Of a stretch of 33,617 nucleotides of DNA, positions 9,598 through 17,315 are shown piece by piece (the first letter of the stretch is position 1; each line of letters opens with the position of its first letter). Under the pieces are notes generated by a model. It ran no database searches and was not told the origin of the DNA. It worked only from the letters and a program-made list of their open reading frames with translations. Position numbers and translations under genes: made by a program. The stretch comes from an uncultured Lachnospiraceae bacterium (lineage in GTDB: Bacteria > Bacillota > Clostridia > Lachnospirales > Lachnospiraceae): contig CACYTU010000077.1 in assembly GCA_902777355.1 (NCBI GenBank), forward strand, positions 1 through 33,617, given 5' to 3'.

Positions 9598-9694
9598 GTC
9601 TCGTCAATATGCACAAACACCTTGGACACGCTCTCGCTCAATCCTCGCTGGCAGCGGTACTGGTCCTGCGGTTGTATGTACATATTGACGAGAC
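9598..9694. repeat. 97-bp element with 14-bp perfect inverted ends
   Basis: GTCTCGTCAATATG (9598-9611) is exactly inverted at 9681-9694. Pairing continues inward imperfectly for about ten more bases. The loop is GC-richer than the surroundings. It lies just downstream of the rseP stop codon. It could be a transcript-stabilising hairpin or a miniature palindromic insertion; no second copy is seen in this window. Confidence 0.65.
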
Positions 9695-9721
9695 TCAGAG
9701 CCTTTTCCTGGCTTTTGACCT

Positions 9722-10780
9722 TTACATCATAAACTTTGATATGTCGTTAAAAAGTACCAGGATCATCACAAAGATGAGCACTGCAAAGCCAGCCAGGTGG
9801 ACCATACCTTCTTTTTCGGGCGGAACGGGCTTACCCCGTATCAGTTCCAGAAACAGAAAGACCAGTCTTCCGCCGTCCAGGGCGGGAAGCGGGAGCAGGT
9901 TGATCACTCCCAGGTTGACCGTCAATAGAGTTGCCAGGCTGATAAAGGTCAGGATCACCGCCGCCGGACCGTAGGGGGCTGTCTCCTCATAGGTATCATC
10001 CACAACCTTGACTACACCTACCGGTCCCGACACATCATCTTTGGAAAAATGCCCCCGGAAGATCAGTCCCAGGGACTTATAGGTGGCCTTGAGCCAGTAA
10101 AAGGTCTCGTAAAACCCGTATTGGAAAACCTGGACAGGATTACATTTCATGTACTGCCCGGATCCCCGGATCCCTATATAGTAGCGGTTGTCCTCTTCAT
10201 CCAGTCTGGGAGTCAGTTCCACAGTCTTTTTTTCGCCGTCCCGCTCGTAAGTGATGCGCAGTGTCTCTCCGTAGTTCATCATGGAGACCAGAGTCACCTC
10301 GCGATAGATGTGGATCGTCTCCCCGTTGATCTTTTTGATCACGTCGCCAGATTGAAGTCCTGCATCCATGGCGGCGGAATCCGGGATCACTTCCCGGATG
10401 ACCGGAAGGTCGGTCCCTGTGAAGGCGACCAGAATAACCGACAGGATGAATCCCAGGATGAAGTTTGCCATGGGACCGGCCAGGACCGCCGCAATGCGGC
10501 CTCCTACAGGAGCGTTGGGAAATGAATGCTCGTCGGGTTCATGACCCTGCTCATCGTCGAGTCCGTCCAGGCCGTCAAAAATACAGGCGCCGCCAATCGG
10601 AAACAGCCTCAGACAGAAGTCTGTCTCCGCCCCTTCCCTGCGGAAGAGAACGGGCCCCATGCCTATATCGAATTCCACCACGCGGATACCGTTTCTGCGC
10701 GCGATGGCGAAATGACCGAATTCATGCGAGATGACGATCACGCTGAATATGATCAGAAAAATGAAAATACTGACAATCAT
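9722..10780 (-). CDS. rseP: RseP-type site-2 intramembrane zinc metalloprotease
   Basis: A 352-residue M50 protease that would cut transmembrane substrates such as anti-sigma factors or signal-peptide remnants. The zinc motif HEFGH is in the first membrane segment (about residues 19-23). A PDZ domain with the SGDVI-K-ING pattern follows in the middle. The third zinc ligand lies in the conserved NLLPLPALDGGR motif, and a final membrane segment ends the protein. AAAGG precedes the ATG. Only 18 bp separate it from cdsA upstream, so the two are co-transcribed. An ECF sigma/anti-sigma pair elsewhere in the window (29964-30524) would be one conceivable substrate system, but nothing here shows that link. 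Confidence 0.95.
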   Translation of the reverse strand: MIVSIFIFLIIFSVIVISHEFGHFAIARRNGIRVVEFDIGMGPVLFRREGAETDFCLRLFPIGGACIFDGLDGLDDEQGHEPDEHSFPNAPVGGRIAAVLAGPMANFILGFILSVILVAFTGTDLPVIREVIPDSAAMDAGLQSGDVIKKINGETIHIYREVTLVSMMNYGETLRITYERDGEKKTVELTPRLDEEDNRYYIGIRGSGQYMKCNPVQVFQYGFYETFYWLKATYKSLGLIFRGHFSKDDVSGPVGVVKVVDDTYEETAPYGPAAVILTFISLATLLTVNLGVINLLPLPALDGGRLVFLFLELIRGKPVPPEKEGMVHLAGFAVLIFVMILVLFNDISKFMM

Positions 10781-10798
10781 ATATCAACCTTTCGGGGG

Positions 10799-11692
10799 TC
10801 AGAACCTCCCCATCATCAGAAAAGAGAGAAAATAGATGACAGGTGCTGTAAAAATAACACTGTCGAAACGATCCATGATTCCGCCGTGGCCGGGAATCAG
10901 ATGACCGTAGTCCTTAATCTGGTGGTTCCTTTTGATCGCCGAGGCGGCCAGATCACCGGTCTGTCCGATAATGCTGCCGCAGATCCCGATGATCAGAAAA
11001 GGGATGACCAGATTGGTCCCGGGTTCAAAATGCCTGATGAGGACGGCTACCAGGCAGCTGACAAGGGCAGAACCGGCGACTCCTCCAACAGCCCCTTCGA
11101 TCGTCTTTTTGGGACTCAGAACAGGGGCGAGCTTATGCCTGCCGATGGCCATACCGACTGCGAGTGCGCAGACGTCGCTCACCGAAGAACAGATAAAAAT
11201 CAGAAGATAAAGCCAGATGCCGTGGGGAAGGTTCCTGGTCCTGAGCAGAAAAGACAGCATGACCGGTACATAGAGGAAAGCTGTCACTGCGCCGGCGGCA
11301 TGTGAGGACCTCCGCCGCGGGAAAGTAAAAACATAAATCATCAAAGTCAACAGAAATGCCAGTGCGAGGACGAAAAGAGTCCAGAAATCGGACGCGCTGA
11401 TCATTCCCTGAGGATTGACAAGGCCGTAGCGCCACTCGATATATATCAGTCCCACATAATAGACGATCGTGAGAAGAAGCCCGGGAAATGCAATCATATC
11501 GGGGAATTTTCCTGCAGGCTCCGTTCCTTTTTTCTTTTTTGAGGAGACGGGAGAACACAGGACAGCCGTTAATTCGCAGTATCCGATGATACTGCAGAGC
11601 ATGAGCGCCAGGCTCAGGGGATAGGATCCGATCAGATCCACGCCTATTATTGCGGCAGCTAAGATCACACCGCTGATGATTCTTTCCTTCAT
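10799..11692 (-). CDS. cdsA: Phosphatidate cytidylyltransferase
   Basis: CdsA makes CDP-diacylglycerol from phosphatidic acid and CTP, the branch point for phospholipids. The 297-residue protein is almost wholly hydrophobic, with about eight membrane segments. It carries the family signature near the C terminus: SPKKTIEGAVGG followed by GDLAASAIKR and KDYGHLIPGHGGIMDRFDS. GGAGG lies a few bases before the ATG. It is flanked by uppS (84 bp upstream) and rseP (18 bp downstream). In many Firmicutes dxr lies between cdsA and rseP; here there is no room for it. Confidence 0.96.
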   Translation of the reverse strand: MKERIISGVILAAAIIGVDLIGSYPLSLALMLCSIIGYCELTAVLCSPVSSKKKKGTEPAGKFPDMIAFPGLLLTIVYYVGLIYIEWRYGLVNPQGMISASDFWTLFVLALAFLLTLMIYVFTFPRRRSSHAAGAVTAFLYVPVMLSFLLRTRNLPHGIWLYLLIFICSSVSDVCALAVGMAIGRHKLAPVLSPKKTIEGAVGGVAGSALVSCLVAVLIRHFEPGTNLVIPFLIIGICGSIIGQTGDLAASAIKRNHQIKDYGHLIPGHGGIMDRFDSVIFTAPVIYFLSFLMMGRF

Positions 11693-11776
11693 TGAAACCT
11701 CCGATGACTGATGGCAGAAACTGCCGCTGCAGGAGTAATGCCTTCATGCAGATACATCCTCTGCGGATGCCCGGGA

Positions 11777-12526
11777 CTATGCTTTAAGACCGCCGTATCT
11801 GCGCTCGCGGTGATTATAGGCTTCGATGGCTTTTTCCAGCTCAGCCTTGTCAAACTCCGGCCAGGCCTTGTCCGTGAAATAAAATTCCGAATAGGCAAGC
11901 TGCCACAGAAGAAAGTTGGAAATACGCTGTTCACCGCAGGTTCGGATCAGGAGATCCGGATCAGGGATTCCGGCTGTATCCAGATGGCCGTTGATCATAT
12001 CTTCCGTGATTGCGGCCGGGTCTGTCAGAAGCCCTTCTCCGGAAGCGCGCTTTATGGCGCGGACAATTTCATCGCGCCCCCCGTAATTGATGGCAATCTG
12101 AAAACCGATCCCGGTGTTGGAGGCAGTCGCTCTTTCCAGAACCTCAATGGATTCCTGCAGATCCTTTGCCAGAACGGATCTCTCTCCGATCACCCTCACG
12201 CGGACATTGTTTCTGGCACATTTTTCCAGACTGGACTGCATATACTTGCGGAGCAGGTTCATAAGCGCATTGACTTCTGCCTCCGGGCGCGACCAGTTTT
12301 CCGTAGAAAAGGCATACAGGGTGAGATAACGGATGCCCAGATCCGAAGCGTCTTCCAGTATAGTCTCGGCGACCCTGGCCCCCTGTGTATGGCCGAACGT
12401 ACGCGGCATTCCACGTTTTTTGGCCCACCTCCCGTTTCCGTCCATGATGATCGCCACATGGGCTGGAATACGCAGTTCGGAGATATTTGTGCCGCTGTCT
12501 TTGTTTTTACCTGTAAAAAAATTCAT
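11777..12526 (-). CDS. uppS: Isoprenyl transferase, undecaprenyl diphosphate synthase
   Basis: UppS adds isopentenyl units in cis to farnesyl diphosphate to make the C55 lipid carrier for cell wall synthesis. The 249-residue protein shows HVAIIMDGNGRWAKKRG (catalytic Asp and phosphate-binding Arg), then YLTLYAFSTENWSRP, INYGGRDEI and the C-terminal DLLIRTCGEQRISNFLLWQLAYSE motif. AGAGGA is placed well before the ATG. An array of eight tandem octamers lies in its leader, starting about 30 bp upstream. Gene order frr-uppS-cdsA is the classical one. Confidence 0.97.
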   Translation of the reverse strand: MNFFTGKNKDSGTNISELRIPAHVAIIMDGNGRWAKKRGMPRTFGHTQGARVAETILEDASDLGIRYLTLYAFSTENWSRPEAEVNALMNLLRKYMQSSLEKCARNNVRVRVIGERSVLAKDLQESIEVLERATASNTGIGFQIAINYGGRDEIVRAIKRASGEGLLTDPAAITEDMINGHLDTAGIPDPDLLIRTCGEQRISNFLLWQLAYSEFYFTDKAWPEFDKAELEKAIEAYNHRERRYGGLKA

Positions 12527-12800
12527 AGATCGGTCCTCTGTCAGAGATAATTTCAGCAGATCAGGGTATCAGAGTATCAGCATATCAGGGAATCAGGATA
12601 TCAGGGGATCAGAATATCAGACAGCTTATTCAGAGCGGTCTGAATAGAACAATACCCGCAGCAGACGCCCCGCCGGGCCGTACCGGCTGCAGACACCTCC
12701 TGCGGGTTGAATGTCCATGACCTGTCCGGCGGCTCAGGGAACAGACGGATACATCTGCTCCGGATGCGTCAATCCGGTCAAAGCACGAAAAAAACAATCC
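12527..12800 (-). other. Spacer between frr and uppS with octamer array and hairpin
   Basis: No coding region is evident in these 274 bp. They contain the uppS ribosome binding site, a tandem octamer array (12557-12620), and an inverted repeat CTGCGGGT/ACCCGCAG (12654-12661 with 12700-12707) enclosing a GC-rich stem. The hairpin lacks a T-run, so read-through from frr into uppS is likely. Confidence 0.5.
12557..12620. repeat. Eight tandem octamers in the uppS leader
   Basis: Read on the minus strand, the stretch is eight consecutive units of CTGATNNN with no interruption, followed by a degenerate ninth (CTGAAATT, 12549-12556). The last three bases of each unit vary while CTGAT is invariant. 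It lies directly upstream of the uppS ribosome binding site. Confidence 0.85.
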
Positions 12801-13358
12801 TCAGACTGTCATAATTTCCTTTGTCTTCTCTTCGATCGCCTTGTCAATCTTCTTGACAAATTTATCGGTGACTTTAGAGAGTTCATCCTGAAGCTCGGAT
12901 ACGACGTCCTCGGACACATCCTCAGCCTTTTTGAGCTTCTTGAAAGCTTCGTTTCCGTCGCGGCGGATATTGCGCAGAGCCACCTTGGACTCCTCTCCCA
13001 TCTTCTTGACGTCCTTGGAGAGCTGTTTGCGGCGCTCACCGGTAAGTTCAGGGAAAATCAGTCTGATCGTTGTCCCATCGGTGGAAGGATTGATGCCGAT
13101 ATCGGATGCAGCGATCGCGCGGCTGATCTCTTTGACCATTTTTTTCTCCCAGGGAGAGATCTGGATGATCCTGGCCTCGGGAACGGAAACATTTGCAAGC
13201 TGCTGGATGGGCGTCGGCGATCCGTAGTAATCGACACGGATCTTGTCAAGGACATGCGGATTCGCTCGTCCTGCGCGGACTGCCTGAAGGTCATTCTCAA
13301 GATGAGACAATGTCTTCTCCATCTTCTGTTCGTAAGGCTTGACTCTCTCGCTGCTCAT
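12801..13358 (-). CDS. frr: Ribosome recycling factor
   Basis: RRF works with EF-G to split post-termination ribosomes. At 185 residues it has the exact family length, with the three-helix bundle sequence EKTLSHLENDLQAVRAGRANPHVLDKIRVDYYG near the N terminus. PLPEL-like and TGERRKQL segments follow in the middle, and a Lys-rich C terminus ends it. GGGG lies before the ATG. It follows pyrH by 150 bp, the usual order. Confidence 0.98.
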   Translation of the reverse strand: MSSERVKPYEQKMEKTLSHLENDLQAVRAGRANPHVLDKIRVDYYGSPTPIQQLANVSVPEARIIQISPWEKKMVKEISRAIAASDIGINPSTDGTTIRLIFPELTGERRKQLSKDVKKMGEESKVALRNIRRDGNEAFKKLKKAEDVSEDVVSELQDELSKVTDKFVKKIDKAIEEKTKEIMTV

Positions 13359-13508
13359 GGTTGTTTCCCCTTTCTCGATAAATGATAAAACAGATCTGCT
13401 GAACTGCTTTGTGATTATACTGTCTGCGCAAAGGCAGGACGAAGATTACCAGATAAAGATTACTATACGAATTTCCGGGAGATCTGCCCGGGAAATGCCG
13501 ACGTAAAA
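13359..13508 (-). promoter_or_regulatory. pyrH-frr spacer with hairpin and possible -10 box
   Basis: ATTTCCGGG pairs with CCCGGGAAAT (13471-13496) with one bulge; there is no T-run. Further toward frr a perfect TATAAT is present on the minus strand (13414-13419), but no good -35 box stands 17 bp before it. An extra promoter for frr is possible, not proven. Confidence 0.35.
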
Positions 13509-14234
13509 TCAAGAAGTGATGGTCGTACCGACAAAATTGCCTTCTGCCGCGCGCACAATGCTCTGTTCGCCCTGAAGAGCGAAAATCCGCATTTCCATCC
13601 CGTTTTCCTTTGCAAGGACGGAGGATGTCATATCAACAGCCTGCAGATTTCTCTCCACCACTTCCTCATAGGTCAGATGGTCAAATCGCTTTGCGTCAGG
13701 ATTTTTGTTTGGATCTGAATCGTAGACCCCGTCGACATTCTTGGCCATGAGGATCATGTCCGCTTCGACTTCCACGGCGCGCAGGACTATGCCTGTATCT
13801 GTGGAAAAGAAGGGGTGTCCGGTTCCTCCGGCAAAGAAGACGATCACACCGTCTTCAAAACATTTCACTGCCCGGTCCTTGGAAAACAGCTCTGTAAAAG
13901 CTCCGCAGACAAAAGGAGTCATGACCTGGGTGCGGAGTCCCGCTCCCCGGAAGATTTCCGAAACATATATGCAGTTCATGACTGTAGCCAGCATGCCGAT
14001 CTGGTCAGACTTTACCCGGTCTATCTCATCGCCGGTCCTGCCTCTCCAGATGTTTCCTCCGCCCGTCACGACAGCGATCTGATGACCGGCATCATGGAGT
14101 GTCCTGACCTGCCTGGCTATGCCCGCGATCACTTCCTCATCATACAGCTTTACGGCGCCCTTTGCTGTCCTCATTACGCCGTCATTTTCACCCGCCAGAG
14201 CTTCTCCGGACAGTTTCAGGATTATTCTGCTCAT
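13509..14234 (-). CDS. pyrH: UMP kinase
   Basis: PyrH phosphorylates UMP to UDP, the step feeding all pyrimidine nucleotides. The 241-residue protein has the amino-acid-kinase fold motifs ILKLSGEALAG at the N terminus, VTGGGNIWRG, MNCIYVSE, FFAGGTGHPFFSTDT and MAKNVDGVYDSDP. GAGGG precedes the ATG. A good sigma-A promoter lies about 55 bp upstream, so the long minus-strand cluster probably begins here. The usual upstream partners rpsB and tsf are not present in this window. Confidence 0.97.
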   Translation of the reverse strand: MSRIILKLSGEALAGENDGVMRTAKGAVKLYDEEVIAGIARQVRTLHDAGHQIAVVTGGGNIWRGRTGDEIDRVKSDQIGMLATVMNCIYVSEIFRGAGLRTQVMTPFVCGAFTELFSKDRAVKCFEDGVIVFFAGGTGHPFFSTDTGIVLRAVEVEADMILMAKNVDGVYDSDPNKNPDAKRFDHLTYEEVVERNLQAVDMTSSVLAKENGMEMRIFALQGEQSIVRAAEGNFVGTTITS

Positions 14235-14285
14235 ATTGTATTTCCCTCTTAAATGTAAACGAATATCACAGACCCTGCAGAAAAC

Positions 14286-14314
14286 AGTATATCATTTTGA
14301 TTGATGCCGTGCAA
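14286..14314 (-). promoter_or_regulatory. Sigma-A promoter of the pyrH cluster
   Basis: On the minus strand TTGCAC (14309-14314) and TATACT (14286-14291) are separated by exactly 17 bp, about 50 bp before the pyrH ATG. This is the likely start of transcription for pyrH and the genes after it. Confidence 0.75.
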
Positions 14315-14343
14315 CTAAACTTGAGGAGTGTCATCAAGAGTTG

Positions 14344-14472
14344 TTACTGGTCACACTGTGACCAGTAAACAGGCGTTTTCCATTCCAAATTGGCCTTCGG
14401 CCAATGGAAAACGCCCTTGAGCCCAGTCAAAATGACTGCCCCCGCACCAAACAGCTGAGTGTTTGGTGCGGG
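14344..14472. repeat. Four consecutive palindromes upstream of pyrH promoter
   Basis: TTACTGGTCAC/GTGACCAGTAA (14344-14368, 3-base loop) is followed by GGCGTTTTCCATT/AATGGAAAACGCC (14372-14415) with an inner TTGGCC/GGCCAA stem. CAGTCA/TGACTG (14424-14438) and CCCGCACCAAACA/TGTTTGGTGCGGG (14441-14472) come next. All arms are perfect or nearly so, and none has a T-run. Function is unknown. Confidence 0.85.
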
Positions 14473-14523
14473 TGTAACTTGTAACCAAGAATTCACAGTC
14501 CCGGTTAAAGCTGCTAATCATTA

Positions 14524-14670
14524 CGCCTTCTGCGCATCACTGTTTCGGCGGGACGCTCCCGCTCCGTGAAAAACGCAGCGGATACTAAGCTTTTTGCTTC
14601 GCCAGGGCTCGCAAAAAGCAAGTACCGGCGTTTTTCAAGGCCGCGCCTCTACAGTGATGTGCAGAAGGCG
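14524..14670. repeat. 147-bp composite nested palindrome
   Basis: A 20-bp outer arm (14524-14543) is inverted at 14651-14670 with one mismatch. Inside are GCGGGA/TCCCGC (14548-14562), TGAAAAACGC/GCGTTTTTCA (14567-14576, 14628-14637) and GCTTTTTGC/GCAAAAAGC (14589-14597, 14611-14619). The layout is that of a multibranched structure or a miniature inverted-repeat element. No coding sequence or T-run is seen. Confidence 0.85.
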
Positions 14671-14790
14671 TTCCGGGAATCAGGTGGTCCTGAACTGGAA
14701 GCGGCCACGGGTTCACAACCCCGATTCAAAGTTTTGATTTCACCGGGCATTCCTGGTTCCGGTCCGGGATGCGGACATGGACAGGACAGA

Positions 14791-16617
14791 TTATTTCTGG
14801 GAAGCCCGCTTTCTGAGCTTTGAATCCAGTATTTTTTTGCGCAGGCGAAGGTGGTGGGGAGTCACTTCCAGAAGCTCATCAGTATCGACGTATTCGATGG
14901 CCTGCTCCAGGCTCATGATCCTGGGCGGGACAAGACGCAGTGCTTCATCAGCGCTGGAGGAACGTGTATTGGTCAGATGCTTGGTCTTGCAGACGTTGAC
15001 ATCTATATCGACCGCTTTGCTGCTCTGACCGACGATCATGCCCGCGTAGACCTCCTCGCCGGGGCTTATAAACATCTGACCCCTGTCCTGGGCGCCGAAC
15101 AGGCCGTAAGCGACAGCTGTCCCGGCTTCGAAAGCGATCAGGGAGCCTGTCTTGCGGTAGGAAATATCTCCTTTATAGGGCTGATAGCTGTGGAAGATCG
15201 TGTTCATGATCCCGTTGCCCTTGGTGTCAGTCATGAAATCGCCCCTGTAGCCGATAAGGCCGCGGGAAGGGATCATGAAAGTCAGGCGGGTATAATCTCC
15301 CTGAATGGATGCCATATTGACCAGTTCGCCCTTTCTCTCGCCCAGCTTCTGGATGACGCTGCCGGCAAATTCCTCCGGGACATCGATGATGCACTCCTCG
15401 ATGGGCTCCAGGCGCTTGCCCTTTTCGTCATAATGATAGATGACTTCCGCCTTGCTGACTGAAAATTCATAGCCCTCGCGGCGCATAGTCTCGATCAGGA
15501 CAGACAGGTGCAGCTCGCCGCGGCCGGAGACCTTAAAGGACTCGGTGGTGTCGGTGTCTTCCACGCGAAGAGAGACGTCTGTATTGAGTTCCCTGTAGAG
15601 ACGGTCACGGATGTGGCGGCTGGTCACATATTTTCCGTCTCTTCCCGCAAGGGGTGAATCATTGACGTTGAATGTCATCGCGATCGTGGGTTCCGAAATC
15701 TTCTGGAAAGGGATTGCCTCGGGGGATTCGGGTGAGCAGAGAGTATCGCCGATGTGCAGGTCATCGATGCCTGAAATGGCAACGATGGAGCCGATTCCCG
15801 CTTCCTGAACCTCTACACGCTTGAGTCCTTCAAACTCATAGAGCTTGCTGACCCTGACTTTGCGGTGCATGTCCGGATTGTGATGGTTTACGATCACACA
15901 GTCCTGTCCTGTGCGGATGACTCCGTTATCCACCTTGCCGACACCGATCCTGCCGATGTACTCGTTATAATCGATCGTACTGATCAGCATCTGGGTACCC
16001 GCGTCAGGATCTCCTTCCGGTGCAGGGATATAGTCGACGATAGTCTCGAAAAGGGGTTTCATGCTGGCGCCGGGACTTCCCAGATCCAGAGTCGCGATTC
16101 CGGATTTGGCCGATGCAAATACGAAGGGACAGTCGATCTGTTCGTCGCTTGCTCCCAGATCCATCAGAAGCTCCAGGACCTCATCGATCACCTGGGTCGG
16201 CCTGGCGCCGGGGCGGTCGATCTTGTTGATGCAGACGATCACGGGCAGATCCAGGGCCATGGCCTTGGACAGGACAAAGCGTGTCTGGGGCATAGGTCCC
16301 TCAAAGGCGTCTACCACCAGGACCACGCCGTTGACCATCTTGAGCACACGCTCGACTTCTCCGCCGAAATCGGCGTGTCCGGGAGTGTCCACGATATTGA
16401 TCTTGGTTCCTTTATAATATACAGCAGTGTTTTTACTCAGGATCGTGATTCCCCTTTCCCTCTCGAGATCATTGGAGTCCATGACCCTTTCCTGTACTGC
16501 CTGATTTTCGCGAAATACACCGCTCTGTTTGAGCAGACCGTCCACCAGTGTGGTTTTGCCGTGGTCAACATGGGCGATGATCGCCACGTTTCTGATATCT
16601 TCTCTTTTCTTCTTCAT
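14791..16617 (-). CDS. typA: Translational GTPase TypA/BipA
   Basis: A ribosome-associated GTPase related to EF-G, needed for growth under stress or low temperature and for late ribosome assembly in studied bacteria. The 608-residue protein has G1 AHVDHGKTTL, a switch I ERGITI, G3 DTPGHADFGG and G4 NKIDRPGA. Domain II and the EF-G-like domains III/V follow, then the BipA-specific C-terminal domain (SRGLIGYRGDFMTDTKGNGI, AYGLFGAQDRGQMFI). AGGAG stands ten bases before the ATG. No obvious intrinsic terminator is visible after it, only the palindromes at 14344-14670. Confidence 0.98.
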   Translation of the reverse strand: MKKKREDIRNVAIIAHVDHGKTTLVDGLLKQSGVFRENQAVQERVMDSNDLERERGITILSKNTAVYYKGTKINIVDTPGHADFGGEVERVLKMVNGVVLVVDAFEGPMPQTRFVLSKAMALDLPVIVCINKIDRPGARPTQVIDEVLELLMDLGASDEQIDCPFVFASAKSGIATLDLGSPGASMKPLFETIVDYIPAPEGDPDAGTQMLISTIDYNEYIGRIGVGKVDNGVIRTGQDCVIVNHHNPDMHRKVRVSKLYEFEGLKRVEVQEAGIGSIVAISGIDDLHIGDTLCSPESPEAIPFQKISEPTIAMTFNVNDSPLAGRDGKYVTSRHIRDRLYRELNTDVSLRVEDTDTTESFKVSGRGELHLSVLIETMRREGYEFSVSKAEVIYHYDEKGKRLEPIEECIIDVPEEFAGSVIQKLGERKGELVNMASIQGDYTRLTFMIPSRGLIGYRGDFMTDTKGNGIMNTIFHSYQPYKGDISYRKTGSLIAFEAGTAVAYGLFGAQDRGQMFISPGEEVYAGMIVGQSSKAVDIDVNVCKTKHLTNTRSSSADEALRLVPPRIMSLEQAIEYVDTDELLEVTPHHLRLRKKILDSKLRKRASQK

Positions 16618-16692
16618 TAATTTAATACTCCTGAAAAATCCTGCGGCTTTTATGTTAATTCATTATTCAAAATTGCAGTATAACATTGAGAG

Positions 16693-16714
16693 ATTCATCG
16701 CGCAATACCCGAGA
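16693..16714. repeat. Partial copy of dispersed repeat family A
   Basis: ATTCATCGCGCAATACCCG followed by a variable base and GAC matches the left part of the full element at 32859-32938. Only this left portion is present; the sequence then diverges into a local tandem repeat. Confidence 0.7.
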
Positions 16715-16862
16715 CCTGATAACAATCGTATAATAATCGTATAAAGATCGTATAACAAAACGCAGGATTTTTCCCTTTAAATCCAGACTTAAAATCCATG
16801 ATCACCGGTATTCCCCGCGGTATCTGCTTCCTCTCTCATGCAGCAGACAGTATGTATGAATA

Positions 16863-16934
16863 AACAGCGAGCAAGCGGCCGCAAAGACGGATATGCTTGC
16901 ATATCCGGTCTTGCGGACATTTGCGAGCGCCCAC
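16863..16934. repeat. Dispersed repeat family B, copy 1
   Basis: This shares AACAGCGAG, AGCGGCYGCAAA and a 24-bp block starting TTGCGGACATTTGCGAGCGC with the copy at 24527-24594. The middle forms a hairpin, GCAAAGAC-GGATATG pairing with CATATCC-G-GTCTTGC. The stem sequence differs between copies but is paired in both. Confidence 0.8.
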
Positions 16935-17029
16935 ACATGAGTACAGAGCAACAAGGTGGAGCCGGGGACGATCTGAATGATAAAAAGTACACTTTATAAA
17001 ATTTTAATTGCGTGCAATCTTCCCATATC

Positions 17030-17058
17030 TTGACATTCATATTGCATAGTGCTATTAT
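17030..17058 (+). promoter_or_regulatory. Sigma-A promoter of lon
   Basis: TTGACA (17030-17035) and TATTAT (17053-17058) are separated by exactly 17 bp. The CIRCE operator starts 15 bp after the -10 box, so transcription would begin just before it. The untranslated leader to lon would be about 250 nt. Confidence 0.85.
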
Positions 17059-17072
17059 CACCAAATGAATTA

Positions 17073-17099
17073 TTAGCACTCGATGCCGGCGAGTGCCAA
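17073..17099 (+). promoter_or_regulatory. CIRCE operator for HrcA
   Basis: TTAGCACTC-N9-GAGTGCCAA matches the CIRCE consensus TTAGCACTC-N9-GAGTGCTAA with a single change in the right arm. It sits immediately after the lon promoter, the usual position for repression by HrcA. HrcA itself is not in the window. Confidence 0.92.
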
Positions 17100-17315
17100 C
17101 AATTCCCGAAACTGTTTTTTTGAAAACGTTTGACATTGACTTTTTTTACTTATCATTTAACCCGAAATTTTTTAACCGATTTTTTAACCGATTTATTGTA
17201 AGAGATTTTTTGTAAAGAGATTTTTTTCCTGATTGATCATTAACCTGATATTTAAAAAAGAGATTATTACCACAGAAATATTTGACTGCATAACAAATAA
17301 AAGGAGAAAGAATAA
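17100..17315 (+). other. AT-rich lon leader with T-tract repeats
   Basis: About 215 nt between CIRCE and the lon start. It contains repeated TTTTTTAACCGAT and AGAGATTTTTT units (about 17165-17227) and another TTGACA at about 17130 whose spacing to a -10-like TATCAT is poor (15 bp). AAGGAGAAAG (17301-17310) is the ribosome binding site of lon. Confidence 0.5.

Larger units (their letters stand above)
9389..9721 (-). other. Long structured spacer between rseP and ispG
   Basis: In related gene clusters these two genes are usually close; here 333 bp separate them. The spacer holds a 97-bp element with 14-bp perfect inverted ends, a second hairpin with a T-run and a 15-bp tandem duplication. No start codon with a convincing ribosome binding site and coding sequence was found. 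It may contain a leader, an attenuator or a small mobile palindrome. Confidence 0.6.
16618..17029. other. Divergent spacer between typA and lon, repeat-rich
   Basis: No gene is recognised in this part of the divergent spacer. It holds a partial copy of the 80-bp palindromic family (16693-16714), three tandem 11-12 bp units containing ATCGTATAA (16724-16757) and one copy of the second dispersed family (16863-16934). The typA promoter must lie here but I could not pick it with confidence. Confidence 0.55.

Noticed and set aside
9389-9616. 76-codon N-terminal extension of ispG
   Set aside because: The sequence overlaps a tandem repeat and a hairpin, and the ATG at 9388 has a ribosome binding site and gives the normal protein length.
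12557-12620. Octamer array as a possible CRISPR remnant
   Set aside because: The units are eight bases with no spacers, so this is a micro-repeat and not a CRISPR array.
14500-14823. Plus-strand open frame over the 147-bp palindrome
   Set aside because: It simply reads through the inverted repeats, lacks a ribosome binding site and has no protein-like composition.
17129-17155. Second lon promoter with TTGACA at about 17130
   Set aside because: The distance to the nearest -10-like TATCAT is only 15 bp and the upstream promoter with CIRCE is far better.
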